Below, in pieces: positions 1 to 5,090 of a stretch of DNA of 5,090 nucleotides. Source of the DNA: JAUXIQ01 sp030620925 [NCBI: Nitrospinota bacterium] (GTDB taxonomy: Bacteria; JAUXIQ01); NCBI GenBank assembly GCA_030620925.1, contig JAUXIQ010000184.1, positions 1 to 5,090 of the forward strand, read 5' to 3'. Each line of letters begins with the position of its first letter. Within the stretch, counting starts at the first letter, position 1. A program made the translations under genes and the position numbers. The notes under the pieces were generated by a model. The model ran no database searches. It was not told the DNA's origin and saw only the letters and a program-made list of their open reading frames with translations.

Positions 1-778
1 AAGGGTCGCCGGGGAAGATGAGGTCTGCGTTAAGATAATAGACGGAGCGTCCCCACTTTTTTTCCAGCAGGATACCGGCCGAAAAGTCCCACTCGCCGCT
101 CCCGAAAGCTTTATCTTTATCGCCGGTGGGGATTTTCACCGCTCCCCGGACGCTGACCGCCGGAAACCCGCCTTCCTTCACCAGCAACCGTTTGAGCCAG
201 ATAGACAAATCGCCCAGGCCGAAAACGTCTTCCCGGCCGGAGAGGAACGTCTGCCCTCCCTTGCTCAACCGGTAATCGAACTGGAATCCGGGCCGCTCCA
301 CCCTCAACCCTCGCTCCACGCCGGCAATCATCTCCAGGTCGAGTATGATATCGTCCATGAACCCGCGCCAGGTGTAGTAGAAAGGCAGTTCTATGCCCAG
401 CTCGAGTCCGTTCCCGGCGCCGTAAACCAGGGTATAGGCGCTGCGGATGAACTCCATGTCGATTACGACGTCTATATCGCCCGCGGTCTCTTCGTGGAGG
501 ACGTTTGACATGGCGATATCCAACCTTATCTCGTAATTGCCCCAGGGGAGAGGGATTGCCCTATCGGCAGGGGGTTGGAGGAAGAGCAGTTGTATGGGCT
601 GTTGGTTTTTCCAGGGGAAAGGCCCCGGGTCGAAGTTCAGGCTCCGCCCCATCACGCTCGCTTGAGCGGTTGCGGAGAGGAGCGCGAGGGTGACGACTGC
701 TATGAGCAATCCCCCGAGTATGGCTGATCGGCCGGACGTAAAGCTTTGCCCCGTTTTGCGCTGCCTGCGGTTATTCAA
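1..778 (-). CDS. DUF3187-like secreted outer-membrane-type protein (3' end outside window)
   Basis: About 259 codons read without a stop from 778 down to the window edge, so the C-terminus is missing. No ATG lies between the upstream in-frame stop and the signal peptide. The chosen start is TTG at 778-776, with AGGTG seven bases before it. The N-terminus is a textbook signal peptide: a basic stretch (NNRRQRK), a hydrophobic core (LLIAVVTLALL) and a cleavage site near ATAQA. The mature part has alternating polar and hydrophobic segments as in beta strands, and matches the DUF3187 pattern as I remember it: LLFLQPPADRA near the N-terminus, then an SNVL segment, GLELGIELPF, GLGDLSIWLK, and KIPTGD followed by GSGEWD. 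The likely location is the outer membrane or periplasm. Its function is unknown. It is transcribed away from the reductase gene and is probably unrelated to it. Family assignment is from recall, without a database search. Confidence 0.75.
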   Translation of the reverse strand, partial: MNNRRQRKTGQSFTSGRSAILGGLLIAVVTLALLSATAQASVMGRSLNFDPGPFPWKNQQPIQLLFLQPPADRAIPLPWGNYEIRLDIAMSNVLHEETAGDIDVVIDMEFIRSAYTLVYGAGNGLELGIELPFYYTWRGFMDDIILDLEMIAGVERGLRVERPGFQFDYRLSKGGQTFLSGREDVFGLGDLSIWLKRLLVKEGGFPAVSVRGAVKIPTGDKDKAFGSGEWDFSAGILLEKKWGRSVYYLNADLIFPGDP

Positions 779-811
779 ATAGATGCACCTATTCGGAAAA
801 GGTCAAGACGT

Positions 812-847
812 TCCTGCTTTTCTAAAGGATGGAAACGGGTTTTGCAA
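812..847 (-). promoter_or_regulatory. Possible promoter for the DUF3187-like gene
   Basis: On the minus strand, TTGCAA (847-842) and TAGAAA (824-819) are 17 bases apart, each matching four of six positions of the sigma-70 consensus. Transcription would start near 812, leaving a leader of about 34 bases before the TTG start at 778. The match is modest and rests on sequence alone. Confidence 0.3.
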
Positions 848-925
848 GGGAAAACTCGATTGATACCGCTCGCTTCGATGAGGATACGGCTCCCTTGGGA
901 CACGCTGCGCGGCTGCAACTATCTG

Positions 926-954
926 TTCCCAAAGGTTTATATTAAGGGTATAAT
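926..954 (+). promoter_or_regulatory. Sigma-70-type promoter upstream of the flavoprotein reductase gene
   Basis: A perfect TATAAT at 949-954 lies 17 bases after TTCCCA (926-931), which matches four of six positions of the -35 consensus. Transcription would begin near 961 and give a leader of about 36 bases ending in the GGAGG ribosome site at 986-990, six bases before the ATG at 997. The rest of the 779-996 gap shows no RNA gene or convincing ORF. Confidence 0.6.
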
Positions 955-996
955 GGCTCGTCTCTATTCCGTTCATTTTTTGCAGGGAGGATAGAA

Positions 997-2163
997 ATGG
1001 CTGATACTAAATACGACGTGGTGGTGGTCGGCTGCGGGCCGGCGGGCTCGATGGCGGGCCGGTCGGCCGTCTTGAACGGCGCGAGCGTTCTTATCATCGA
1101 AAAAAAGAGCGCTATCGGTATCCCTAACCATTGTAATGAGTGTATAGCGGCGCCGCATCTATGGGAGGAACGGCTCGGCTTCAAGCTCAATCCCAGCGTC
1201 TATTCGCAGCGTATCACCAAATTCACCATCGTGGCGCCGTCGGGAGAGATGGCTCCGCCCCTGGAGAACGACTGCATCATGGTGGAACGCAACATTTTCG
1301 ACCGCGCCCTGGCGGAGGAGGCCGTCCGCGCCGGTGCCCGCATCATGTTGAACACCAGGGTGGTGGACGTTGTGAAAGAAGGGGATGCGGTAACCGGCGT
1401 GATGGTCCAGCGGGGAGACGTCAAAGAGAAGATAGGCGCGGGAGTTGTCATCGGTTGCGACGCCAATAATATAGTGGCCCAGGCGGCGGGTATCCAGGGG
1501 CCGTATAACCCCAGCCATTGGTTGGTGAAGGAGTTTGCGGGTGTTAAGGGGCAGGACCCGGAGACCTGTTACACTTATATGAGCCCGCGGTTCGCCCCTG
1601 AGCTGCATGCGCCGCACATGCCCAAAGGGCCGGACACGGCGAACCTCTCGGTGGGTATACCCCAGGGCCACGACCTGACGCTAACAGATGCTTACGACGA
1701 GCTGATGAAACATCCCACGGTGAAAGAATTTTTCGGGGACGCAAGCCCGGTACGTATCTCCGGGGGGACGGCTCCCGGCGGCGGGTTGTGGCAGAAACCT
1801 TACGGTAACGGCGTGATGCTGGCCGGGGACGCAGCGGGACAAATGTGGGAAGCCAACGGCGGCGGCATAAACCCGGCCATGATGGCGGGACATTTCGGGG
1901 GCGAAGTGGCGGCTAAAGCGGTGCAGCAGGGGGATACTTCGGAGGCGGTGCTGGCGGCTTATCATGAGAAATATCTCTCCACTATCGGTAAAACCAACGC
2001 CATCCAGCATGAGGCCAAGGAACTGTTGGACCGGGCTATCGTCTCGGATGAGCTCATCGAACGGGCGGTGACGGAGATAGGTAAAGAACTGGTGGGGCTG
2101 TATACCTACGCCCGCGGTTATACGGACGTAGTTCGAGACTGGCTTGAAGAGCAAAAAGCATGA
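997..2163 (+). CDS. FAD-dependent oxidoreductase, geranylgeranyl reductase/FixC family
   Basis: A 388-residue flavoprotein, close to the usual length of this family. The N-terminal dinucleotide-binding fold shows GCGPAG at residues 12-17, with the acidic E35 ending the second strand (VLIIEKK). The second FAD motif is GVMLAGDAAG, with D278 positioned to bind the FAD ribityl chain, followed by a glycine-rich GGGIN segment typical of the family. Residues 41-49 (GIPNHCNEC) occupy the region where relatives carry a conserved cysteine motif near the isoalloxazine ring. Here there are two cysteines, C46 and C49. Known relatives reduce double bonds in isoprenoid chains of lipids, quinones or chlorophyll, some with ferredoxin as donor; FixC-like members transfer electrons to quinones. 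The substrate here cannot be read from sequence. The start is fixed by GGAGG six bases upstream. The gene lies 214 bases before a ferredoxin-reducing operon, which hints at a ferredoxin-linked role. Confidence 0.85.
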   Translation: MADTKYDVVVVGCGPAGSMAGRSAVLNGASVLIIEKKSAIGIPNHCNECIAAPHLWEERLGFKLNPSVYSQRITKFTIVAPSGEMAPPLENDCIMVERNIFDRALAEEAVRAGARIMLNTRVVDVVKEGDAVTGVMVQRGDVKEKIGAGVVIGCDANNIVAQAAGIQGPYNPSHWLVKEFAGVKGQDPETCYTYMSPRFAPELHAPHMPKGPDTANLSVGIPQGHDLTLTDAYDELMKHPTVKEFFGDASPVRISGGTAPGGGLWQKPYGNGVMLAGDAAGQMWEANGGGINPAMMAGHFGGEVAAKAVQQGDTSEAVLAAYHEKYLSTIGKTNAIQHEAKELLDRAIVSDELIERAVTEIGKELVGLYTYARGYTDVVRDWLEEQKA

Positions 2164-2164
2164 G

Positions 2165-2190
2165 CAGGGGTGTAAGGCTGCAAGCCCCTG
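2165..2190 (+). other. Hairpin just after the reductase stop codon
   Basis: CAGGGG (2165-2170) pairs with CCCCTG (2185-2190) around a 14-base loop. Part of that loop can instead pair as GGCT/AGCC (2176-2179/2183-2186). It starts two bases after the TGA at 2161-2163, where a 3' end signal would be expected, but AAGGAAATA follows rather than a T-run, so it is not a convincing intrinsic terminator. CCCCTG can alternatively pair with a second CAGGGG at 2238-2243. Confidence 0.4.
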
Positions 2191-2209
2191 AAGGAAATAT
2201 TTACTAACC

Positions 2210-2222
2210 CCGCCAATGGCGG
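2210..2222 (+). other. Short perfect hairpin CCGCC-AAT-GGCGG
   Basis: Five GC-rich pairs enclose a three-base loop in the spacer between the reductase and gamma-subunit genes. It has no T-run and is too short to assign a role. It sits immediately upstream of the larger nested inverted repeats at 2235-2340. Confidence 0.35.
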
Positions 2223-2234
2223 TGATAGGCGAGT

Positions 2235-2340
2235 GTCCAGGGGGAACCGTTTTACAAAAGGGTTCCCACAGAGGGAGTTTGCGATAGAGGCTCAAAAAGC
2301 CTTCCTCAACGTTTTCCTCTTGACTGAAAGCACCCTGGAC
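2235..2340 (+). promoter_or_regulatory. Candidate structured leader RNA upstream of the oxidoreductase operon
   Basis: Nested inverted repeats fold this segment into a three-way junction. The outer stem is GTCCAGGG (2235-2242) with CCCTGGAC (2333-2340), eight perfect pairs. Inside it, GGAACC (2243-2248) pairs with GGTTCC (2261-2266), and AGAGG (2270-2274) pairs with CCTCT (2316-2320). The latter encloses AGGCT (2288-2292) paired with AGCCT (2298-2302). A further hairpin, AGCCT/AGGCT (2344-2357), follows just before the gamma-subunit ribosome site. No known riboswitch class was recognised. The pairing is seen directly; that it forms and regulates is inference. It would require transcription through the spacer, either from the reductase promoter or from one inside the gap. 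Confidence 0.35.
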
Positions 2341-2348
2341 GATAGCCT
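2320..2348 (+). promoter_or_regulatory. Weak possible internal promoter before the gamma subunit
   Basis: TTGACT (2320-2325) matches five of six bases of the -35 consensus. The -10 position at 17-base spacing is TAGCCT (2343-2348), only three of six. It overlaps the inverted repeats of the spacer, so the resemblance may be chance. If used, it would exclude most of the leader structure from the transcript. Confidence 0.2.
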
Positions 2349-2377
2349 GTATAGGCTTGTCGGAGAAAGGGAACACC

Positions 2378-2935
2378 ATGTATGAATACCGGGTACACGG
2401 ACGAGGGGGACAAGGCGCCGTCGTGGGTTGCAAAGTTGCGGGCCTGGCGGCATCGCTTCAGGGTATGCACGCCCTATCGCTGCCTCATTACGGGTTTGAG
2501 AGGCGTGGAGCGCCGGTTACCGTCTTCCTGCGTTTCAGCGATAGCCCGATAACCAACAGCAGCCGGGTCGACAACCCCGACGGTATCGTGGTGCTGGACC
2601 CCAAACTGTTGCAGCTTAAACAGTTGATAGTTCCCGGGTTGAAAAAAGGTGGCGTGGCCGTGCTCAACACCAGGAAACCACCGCAAGAGATCGACCTGGA
2701 GGTTCCGTTATCGCGAGTGGCCACCGTTGACGCTACGGAAATAGCTCTCAGCACCATCGGCCGGCCCATCACCAATACCGCCATACTGGGCGCTTTCTGC
2801 GCCACCACGGACATACTGAAACTGGACTTCATCATCGAGGCCATAACCCGCCTGATGCCCGGCGCCAACCTTGACAAAAACCTGGAGGCCGTACGTATGG
2901 CCCACCAGAATACTGTAATAGAGCAGAGGGAATGA
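2378..2935 (+). CDS. porG: 2-oxoacid:ferredoxin oxidoreductase, gamma subunit (pyruvate type)
   Basis: A 185-residue protein with the normal size and motifs of the gamma subunit/domain of pyruvate-type ferredoxin oxidoreductases. HGRGGQGA sits at residues 7-14, LPHYGFERRGAPV at about 35-47, then a PDGIVVLD segment, and NTAILGAF near residue 132. In the known enzymes this subunit helps bind CoA and completes the active site of the alpha-beta core; it carries no cofactor. ATG 2378 was chosen over an in-frame TTG at 2357 because family members begin within a few residues of the HGRGGQGA motif, and AAAGGG precedes the ATG at suitable distance. Its stop codon overlaps or abuts the start of the ferredoxin-like delta gene, so the two are surely co-transcribed. 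Substrate specificity (pyruvate or another 2-oxoacid) cannot be read from this subunit. Confidence 0.9.
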   Translation: MYEYRVHGRGGQGAVVGCKVAGLAASLQGMHALSLPHYGFERRGAPVTVFLRFSDSPITNSSRVDNPDGIVVLDPKLLQLKQLIVPGLKKGGVAVLNTRKPPQEIDLEVPLSRVATVDATEIALSTIGRPITNTAILGAFCATTDILKLDFIIEAITRLMPGANLDKNLEAVRMAHQNTVIEQRE

Positions 2936-2937
2936 TA

Positions 2938-3222
2938 ATGAGAGATGAAAAGCTCCCGACGGGGATAGGCATACCGCTCACCGATGAGCTGATGCGGCAG
3001 GAAGTCGAGAGGTTGATGACCTGGTCGTGGCGCGTGTTCCGGCCCGAAGTGGACATGAGCAAATGCAAGATGTGCGGCATCTGCATCGAGTTCTGTCCGG
3101 AAGGGAACATGATCGAATACCAGGAACGCCTCTGCATCGATTACGAGATATGCAAAGGGTGCGGCGTCTGCGCCACGGAATGCCCCCATAAGGCCATCGA
3201 CATGGTGCGGGAGGAGGACTGA
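2938..3222 (+). CDS. porD: 2-oxoacid:ferredoxin oxidoreductase, delta subunit (2[4Fe-4S] ferredoxin)
   Basis: A 94-residue protein with two ferredoxin cysteine sets: C43, C46, C49, C53 (CxxCxxCxxxCP) and C72, C75, C78, C82 (CKGCGVCATECP). Together they should bind two [4Fe-4S] clusters. The N-terminal extension with WSWRVFRPEVD just before the first cluster is typical of delta subunits of pyruvate-type oxidoreductases rather than free ferredoxins. In the complex it carries electrons from the TPP/beta-subunit cluster to external ferredoxin. Two starts are possible. ATG 2932 overlaps the gamma stop as ATGA, but the GAGGG at 2926-2930 is only one base from it. ATG 2938 lies seven bases after GAGGG and is preferred. 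The gene ends two bases before the alpha start. Confidence 0.92.
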   Translation: MRDEKLPTGIGIPLTDELMRQEVERLMTWSWRVFRPEVDMSKCKMCGICIEFCPEGNMIEYQERLCIDYEICKGCGVCATECPHKAIDMVREED

Positions 3223-3224
3223 CC

Positions 3225-4436
3225 ATGGCTTCCAGAGCTCAAACCGCCGCCAGCCGGGAGACGGAACAGACCGTTGATTTCCTCACCGGTAACGAAGCGG
3301 CGGCGCTTGCGGCGAAGATGGCCCGGGTGCAGGTCATCAGCGCTTATCCCATCACCCCCCAGACAACCATAGTGGAAAAACTCGCTGAATATATCGCCAA
3401 CGGCGACCTGGAAGCTCCCTGTATCAACGTGGAGGGGGAACACTCCTGCATGGCCGCCATATACGGGGCTTCCCTGACAGGCGCCCGCACCTTCACCGCC
3501 AGCAGCGGCCAGGGCATCGCCTACATGCACGAACAACTGTTCACCGTGCACAGCCAACGCCTGCCGGTGGTCATGGCCGTACCCAACCGCAACCTGGCCG
3601 CACATATTCTCTGCGACCACGGTGACACCATGGCCCAGAGCACTACGGGTTGGATGCAACTCTTCGCCGAGAACCAGCAGGAAGTATTGGATACCATCCT
3701 GCAGGCTTACAAGATAGCCGAGGATAAACGCGTGCTGATGCCTATAATGGTCTGTTACGATGGTTTCATAACCTCTCATACCGGCGCCACGATGAAAGTC
3801 CCCAGCCAGGAAGAAGTGGACAGTTTCCTCCCCTCCCGCGTAAACTACTACGATCAGGTGAACCCCGATGATCCGCTCGTTCTGCAGATTTTTCGCTACG
3901 ATGTGATGCAGTTCGAGCGCGAGCACGATGAGGCACTGCAGGCGGCCAAAACCGTAATAGCCGAGGTCAACCGTGAGTACGATGAAATATTCGGCCGCAC
4001 TTACGGGGACGGGCTGGTGGAGACTGTTCAGTGCGAAGACGCCGAAGCGGTGATTCTCACCTCCCACTCCAGCGCGGGAATCGCCCGCACCGTGGTGGAT
4101 GAGCTGCGGGGAGAAGGCGAGCGTATAGGGCTCATCAGGCTGCGCTCTTTCATTCCCTTCCCTCAGGAACGGATGCGCGACCTGCTGCCCGGTTTCAAGG
4201 CGGTGGCCGTGCTGGAGCGTAACGAGACACACGGCTCCGGCTGCGGCGAAATATACAAAGAGCTGCGGAGCGCGGCCTACGATCTCGATTCCAGGCCCAG
4301 GATACTCGATTTCATCGGCGGCCTGGGCGGAGCGGATATCACCATAGATCATGTGAGAAGCGTAGCCCGCGCCGCCCTCGAGGCGGCCAAAACGGGCAGC
4401 GTGGAGAAACAGGTAACCTGGCTCGACAAGCTTTGA
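3225..4436 (+). CDS. porA: 2-oxoacid:ferredoxin oxidoreductase, alpha subunit (pyruvate type)
   Basis: A 403-residue alpha subunit, normal full length for the family. The N-terminal pyrimidine-binding TPP domain has YPITPQT (41-47), the VEGEHS segment (69-74) whose glutamates lie near the cofactor, TASSGQG, and STTGWMQLFAENQQE (about 139-153). The GW...EN.QE pattern resembles pyruvate-type PorA more than 2-oxoglutarate KorA. The C-terminal transketolase-like domain begins near residue 272 (AVILTSHSSAGIA) and ends with GLGGADIT, where many relatives have GLGGRD. With the beta subunit it forms the TPP active site that converts a 2-oxoacid and CoA to acyl-CoA, CO2 and reduced ferredoxin. A strong GGAGGAGG at 3210-3217, inside the end of the delta gene, sits seven bases before the ATG. 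The first 18 or so residues are a poorly conserved polar extension. Pyruvate as substrate is likely but not proven. Confidence 0.9.
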   Translation: MASRAQTAASRETEQTVDFLTGNEAAALAAKMARVQVISAYPITPQTTIVEKLAEYIANGDLEAPCINVEGEHSCMAAIYGASLTGARTFTASSGQGIAYMHEQLFTVHSQRLPVVMAVPNRNLAAHILCDHGDTMAQSTTGWMQLFAENQQEVLDTILQAYKIAEDKRVLMPIMVCYDGFITSHTGATMKVPSQEEVDSFLPSRVNYYDQVNPDDPLVLQIFRYDVMQFEREHDEALQAAKTVIAEVNREYDEIFGRTYGDGLVETVQCEDAEAVILTSHSSAGIARTVVDELRGEGERIGLIRLRSFIPFPQERMRDLLPGFKAVAVLERNETHGSGCGEIYKELRSAAYDLDSRPRILDFIGGLGGADITIDHVRSVARAALEAAKTGSVEKQVTWLDKL

Positions 4437-4445
4437 GTCCTTTTC

Positions 4446-4465
4446 GGGCGGGATGAACCCTGCCC
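4446..4465 (+). other. Bulged GC-rich hairpin between alpha and beta genes
   Basis: GGGC-GGG (4446-4452) pairs with CCC-T-GCCC (4458-4465): seven GC pairs with one bulged T and the five-base loop ATGAA. It is followed by CTATATCAAAAGG, not a T-run, so an intrinsic terminator is unlikely. It fills most of the 51-base gap between the alpha stop and the beta ATG. It may protect or tune the mRNA at the only loose junction in the operon. Confidence 0.4.
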
Positions 4466-4487
4466 CTATATCAAAAGGGTATTCCTT

Positions 4488-5090
4488 ATGGAACAGGAAC
4501 CGACGTTTCAAGATTTCTACGGCAACCGGCTGACCATACCCCCCACGGTAGCCTGTCAGGGCTGCACTGAAGTGCTCATAGGGCGGCAGGTCATAGAGAC
4601 CATGGGTAAAGGGGTCTCCGTGATTTTTCCACCGTCCTGAGTGCCCTGGACCGGTCTGACCCGAGTCCCCTTGCGGTCGGCGATTTTCGGTTCCGCCGCC
4701 GCAGCCGCTTCAGGAGTGGTTGAGGGATACCGGGCCACCGGTCGGGACGACGTGACCGTCGTCGTGATCGCAGGAGACGGGGGAACGCACGATATCGGGC
4801 TGCAATCCCTTTCGGGGGCGGCCGAGCGGGGCGATTCCTTCATCTGGATTTGCCAGAACAACGAGGCTTACATGAATACCGGCGGCCAGCGCAGCGGCGC
4901 CACGCCCAAATGGGCGCGCACGACCAACACGCCGGTGGGTAGCGTCATCAAGGGGAAACCTCAATGGGGTAAAGACATGATAGCCATCATGGAGGCCCAT
5001 GATCTCCCATACATAGCCCAGGCCTCAGTTTCCCACATGAAAGATTTCAAGCGAAAAATCAAGAAGGCACACCAGATTACGGGCCGGGAA
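4488..5090 (+). pseudogene. porB: 2-oxoacid:ferredoxin oxidoreductase, beta (TPP-binding) subunit; in-frame TGA at codon 51, 3' end outside window
   Basis: The gene starts at ATG 4488, eight bases after AAAGGG. The first 50 codons contain C23 and C26 (ACQGC), the usual N-terminal Fe-S ligands. Codon 51 (4638-4640) is TGA. The same frame then runs 150 codons to the window edge without a stop and carries clear beta-subunit sequence: RVPL, AAAAASG, the TPP/Mg motif AGDGGTHDIG (D97), LSGAAERG, and NNEAYMNTGGQRSGATP from residue 124. In the family a third cluster cysteine lies about 25 residues after the CxxC, exactly where the TGA is. About 100 C-terminal residues, including the fourth cysteine, lie outside. 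Typed as pseudogene because a standard reading is interrupted. However, selenocysteine insertion, a sequence error, or restart at GTG 4641 are open alternatives, and the downstream part shows no decay. Confidence 0.85.
4648..4668 (+). other. Hairpin immediately downstream of the in-frame TGA (weak SECIS-like candidate)
   Basis: GGAC-CGG (4648-4654) pairs with CCG-A-GTCC (4661-4668): seven pairs, one bulged A, six-base loop TCTGAC. It begins seven bases after the TGA at 4638-4640, and GGTCT occurs at the top of the structure. In bacterial SECIS elements, as I recall them, the apical loop starts about 16-37 bases after the UGA and has a G at its first or second position. Here the loop is 13-14 bases away, and a G leads the loop only if the top pair is open. 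The fit is partial. A second option, CCGA/TCGG (4661-4664/4677-4680), has better distance but a short stem. Confidence 0.3.

Noticed and set aside
746-994. An 82-codon plus-strand frame in the divergent intergenic region
   Set aside because: It overlaps the signal-peptide end of the DUF3187-like gene, spans the TATAAT promoter and ribosome site of the reductase gene, and shows no protein features.
2165-2190. Intrinsic terminator after the reductase gene
   Set aside because: The stem is present but no T-run follows, so only a hairpin is reported.
2324-2377. Extended gamma-subunit start at TTG 2357 or CTG 2324
   Set aside because: The family begins just before the HGRGGQGA motif, ATG 2378 has a suitable ribosome site, and the extra residues would lie in the inverted-repeat region.
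3141-4511. A 456-codon open frame on the minus strand opposite the alpha-subunit gene
   Set aside because: It lies wholly opposite well-recognised genes, its protein has no recognisable motif and an unnatural composition rich in His and Gly, and such frames are common opposite GC-rich codons.
4638-4684. Two compensating frameshifts in the beta subunit (a base lost near 4639 and one gained near 4679), giving SALDRSDPSPLAV between them
   Set aside because: This frame reads smoothly, but the unshifted frame gives TRVPLRSAIFG, which aligns better with the VPL segment of relatives at correct spacing to AAAAASG. Two independent indels are also less parsimonious than one TGA.

Overview
The window is bacterial DNA of moderately high GC with dense coding. 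It suggests an anaerobic Gram-negative bacterium. The evidence is a secreted, outer-membrane-type DUF3187-like protein on the left and a four-subunit, ferredoxin-reducing 2-oxoacid oxidoreductase operon on the right. A Desulfobacterota-like or related anaerobe would fit, but nothing here fixes the taxon.

Layout. Positions 1-778 (minus strand) hold the 5' part of a DUF3187-like gene with a signal peptide and a TTG start; its 3' end lies outside the window. Positions 779-996 are a divergent promoter region. Positions 997-2163 (plus) encode an FAD-dependent reductase of the geranylgeranyl reductase/FixC family. Positions 2164-2377 are a non-coding spacer unusually rich in inverted repeats. Positions 2378-4436 encode the gamma, delta and alpha subunits of a pyruvate-type 2-oxoacid:ferredoxin oxidoreductase, almost without gaps. 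After a 51-base spacer containing a bulged hairpin comes the beta (TPP-binding) subunit, from 4488 past the right edge.

How the genes work together. The oxidoreductase subunits would decarboxylate a 2-oxoacid with CoA and pass electrons through Fe-S clusters to ferredoxin. The upstream flavoprotein could use such low-potential electrons, for example to saturate isoprenoid chains, but that link is inferred from context only.

The most notable observation is an in-frame TGA at codon 51 of the beta subunit. It falls where this family has its third Fe-S-ligating cysteine: CxxC at residues 23-26, then 25 residues to the TGA. The same frame continues past it with well-conserved beta-subunit sequence and no further stop. 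Possible explanations are a selenocysteine codon, a nonsense mutation or small in-frame deletion, or a sequence error. A GC-rich hairpin starts 7 bases after the TGA but fits the bacterial SECIS model only partly.
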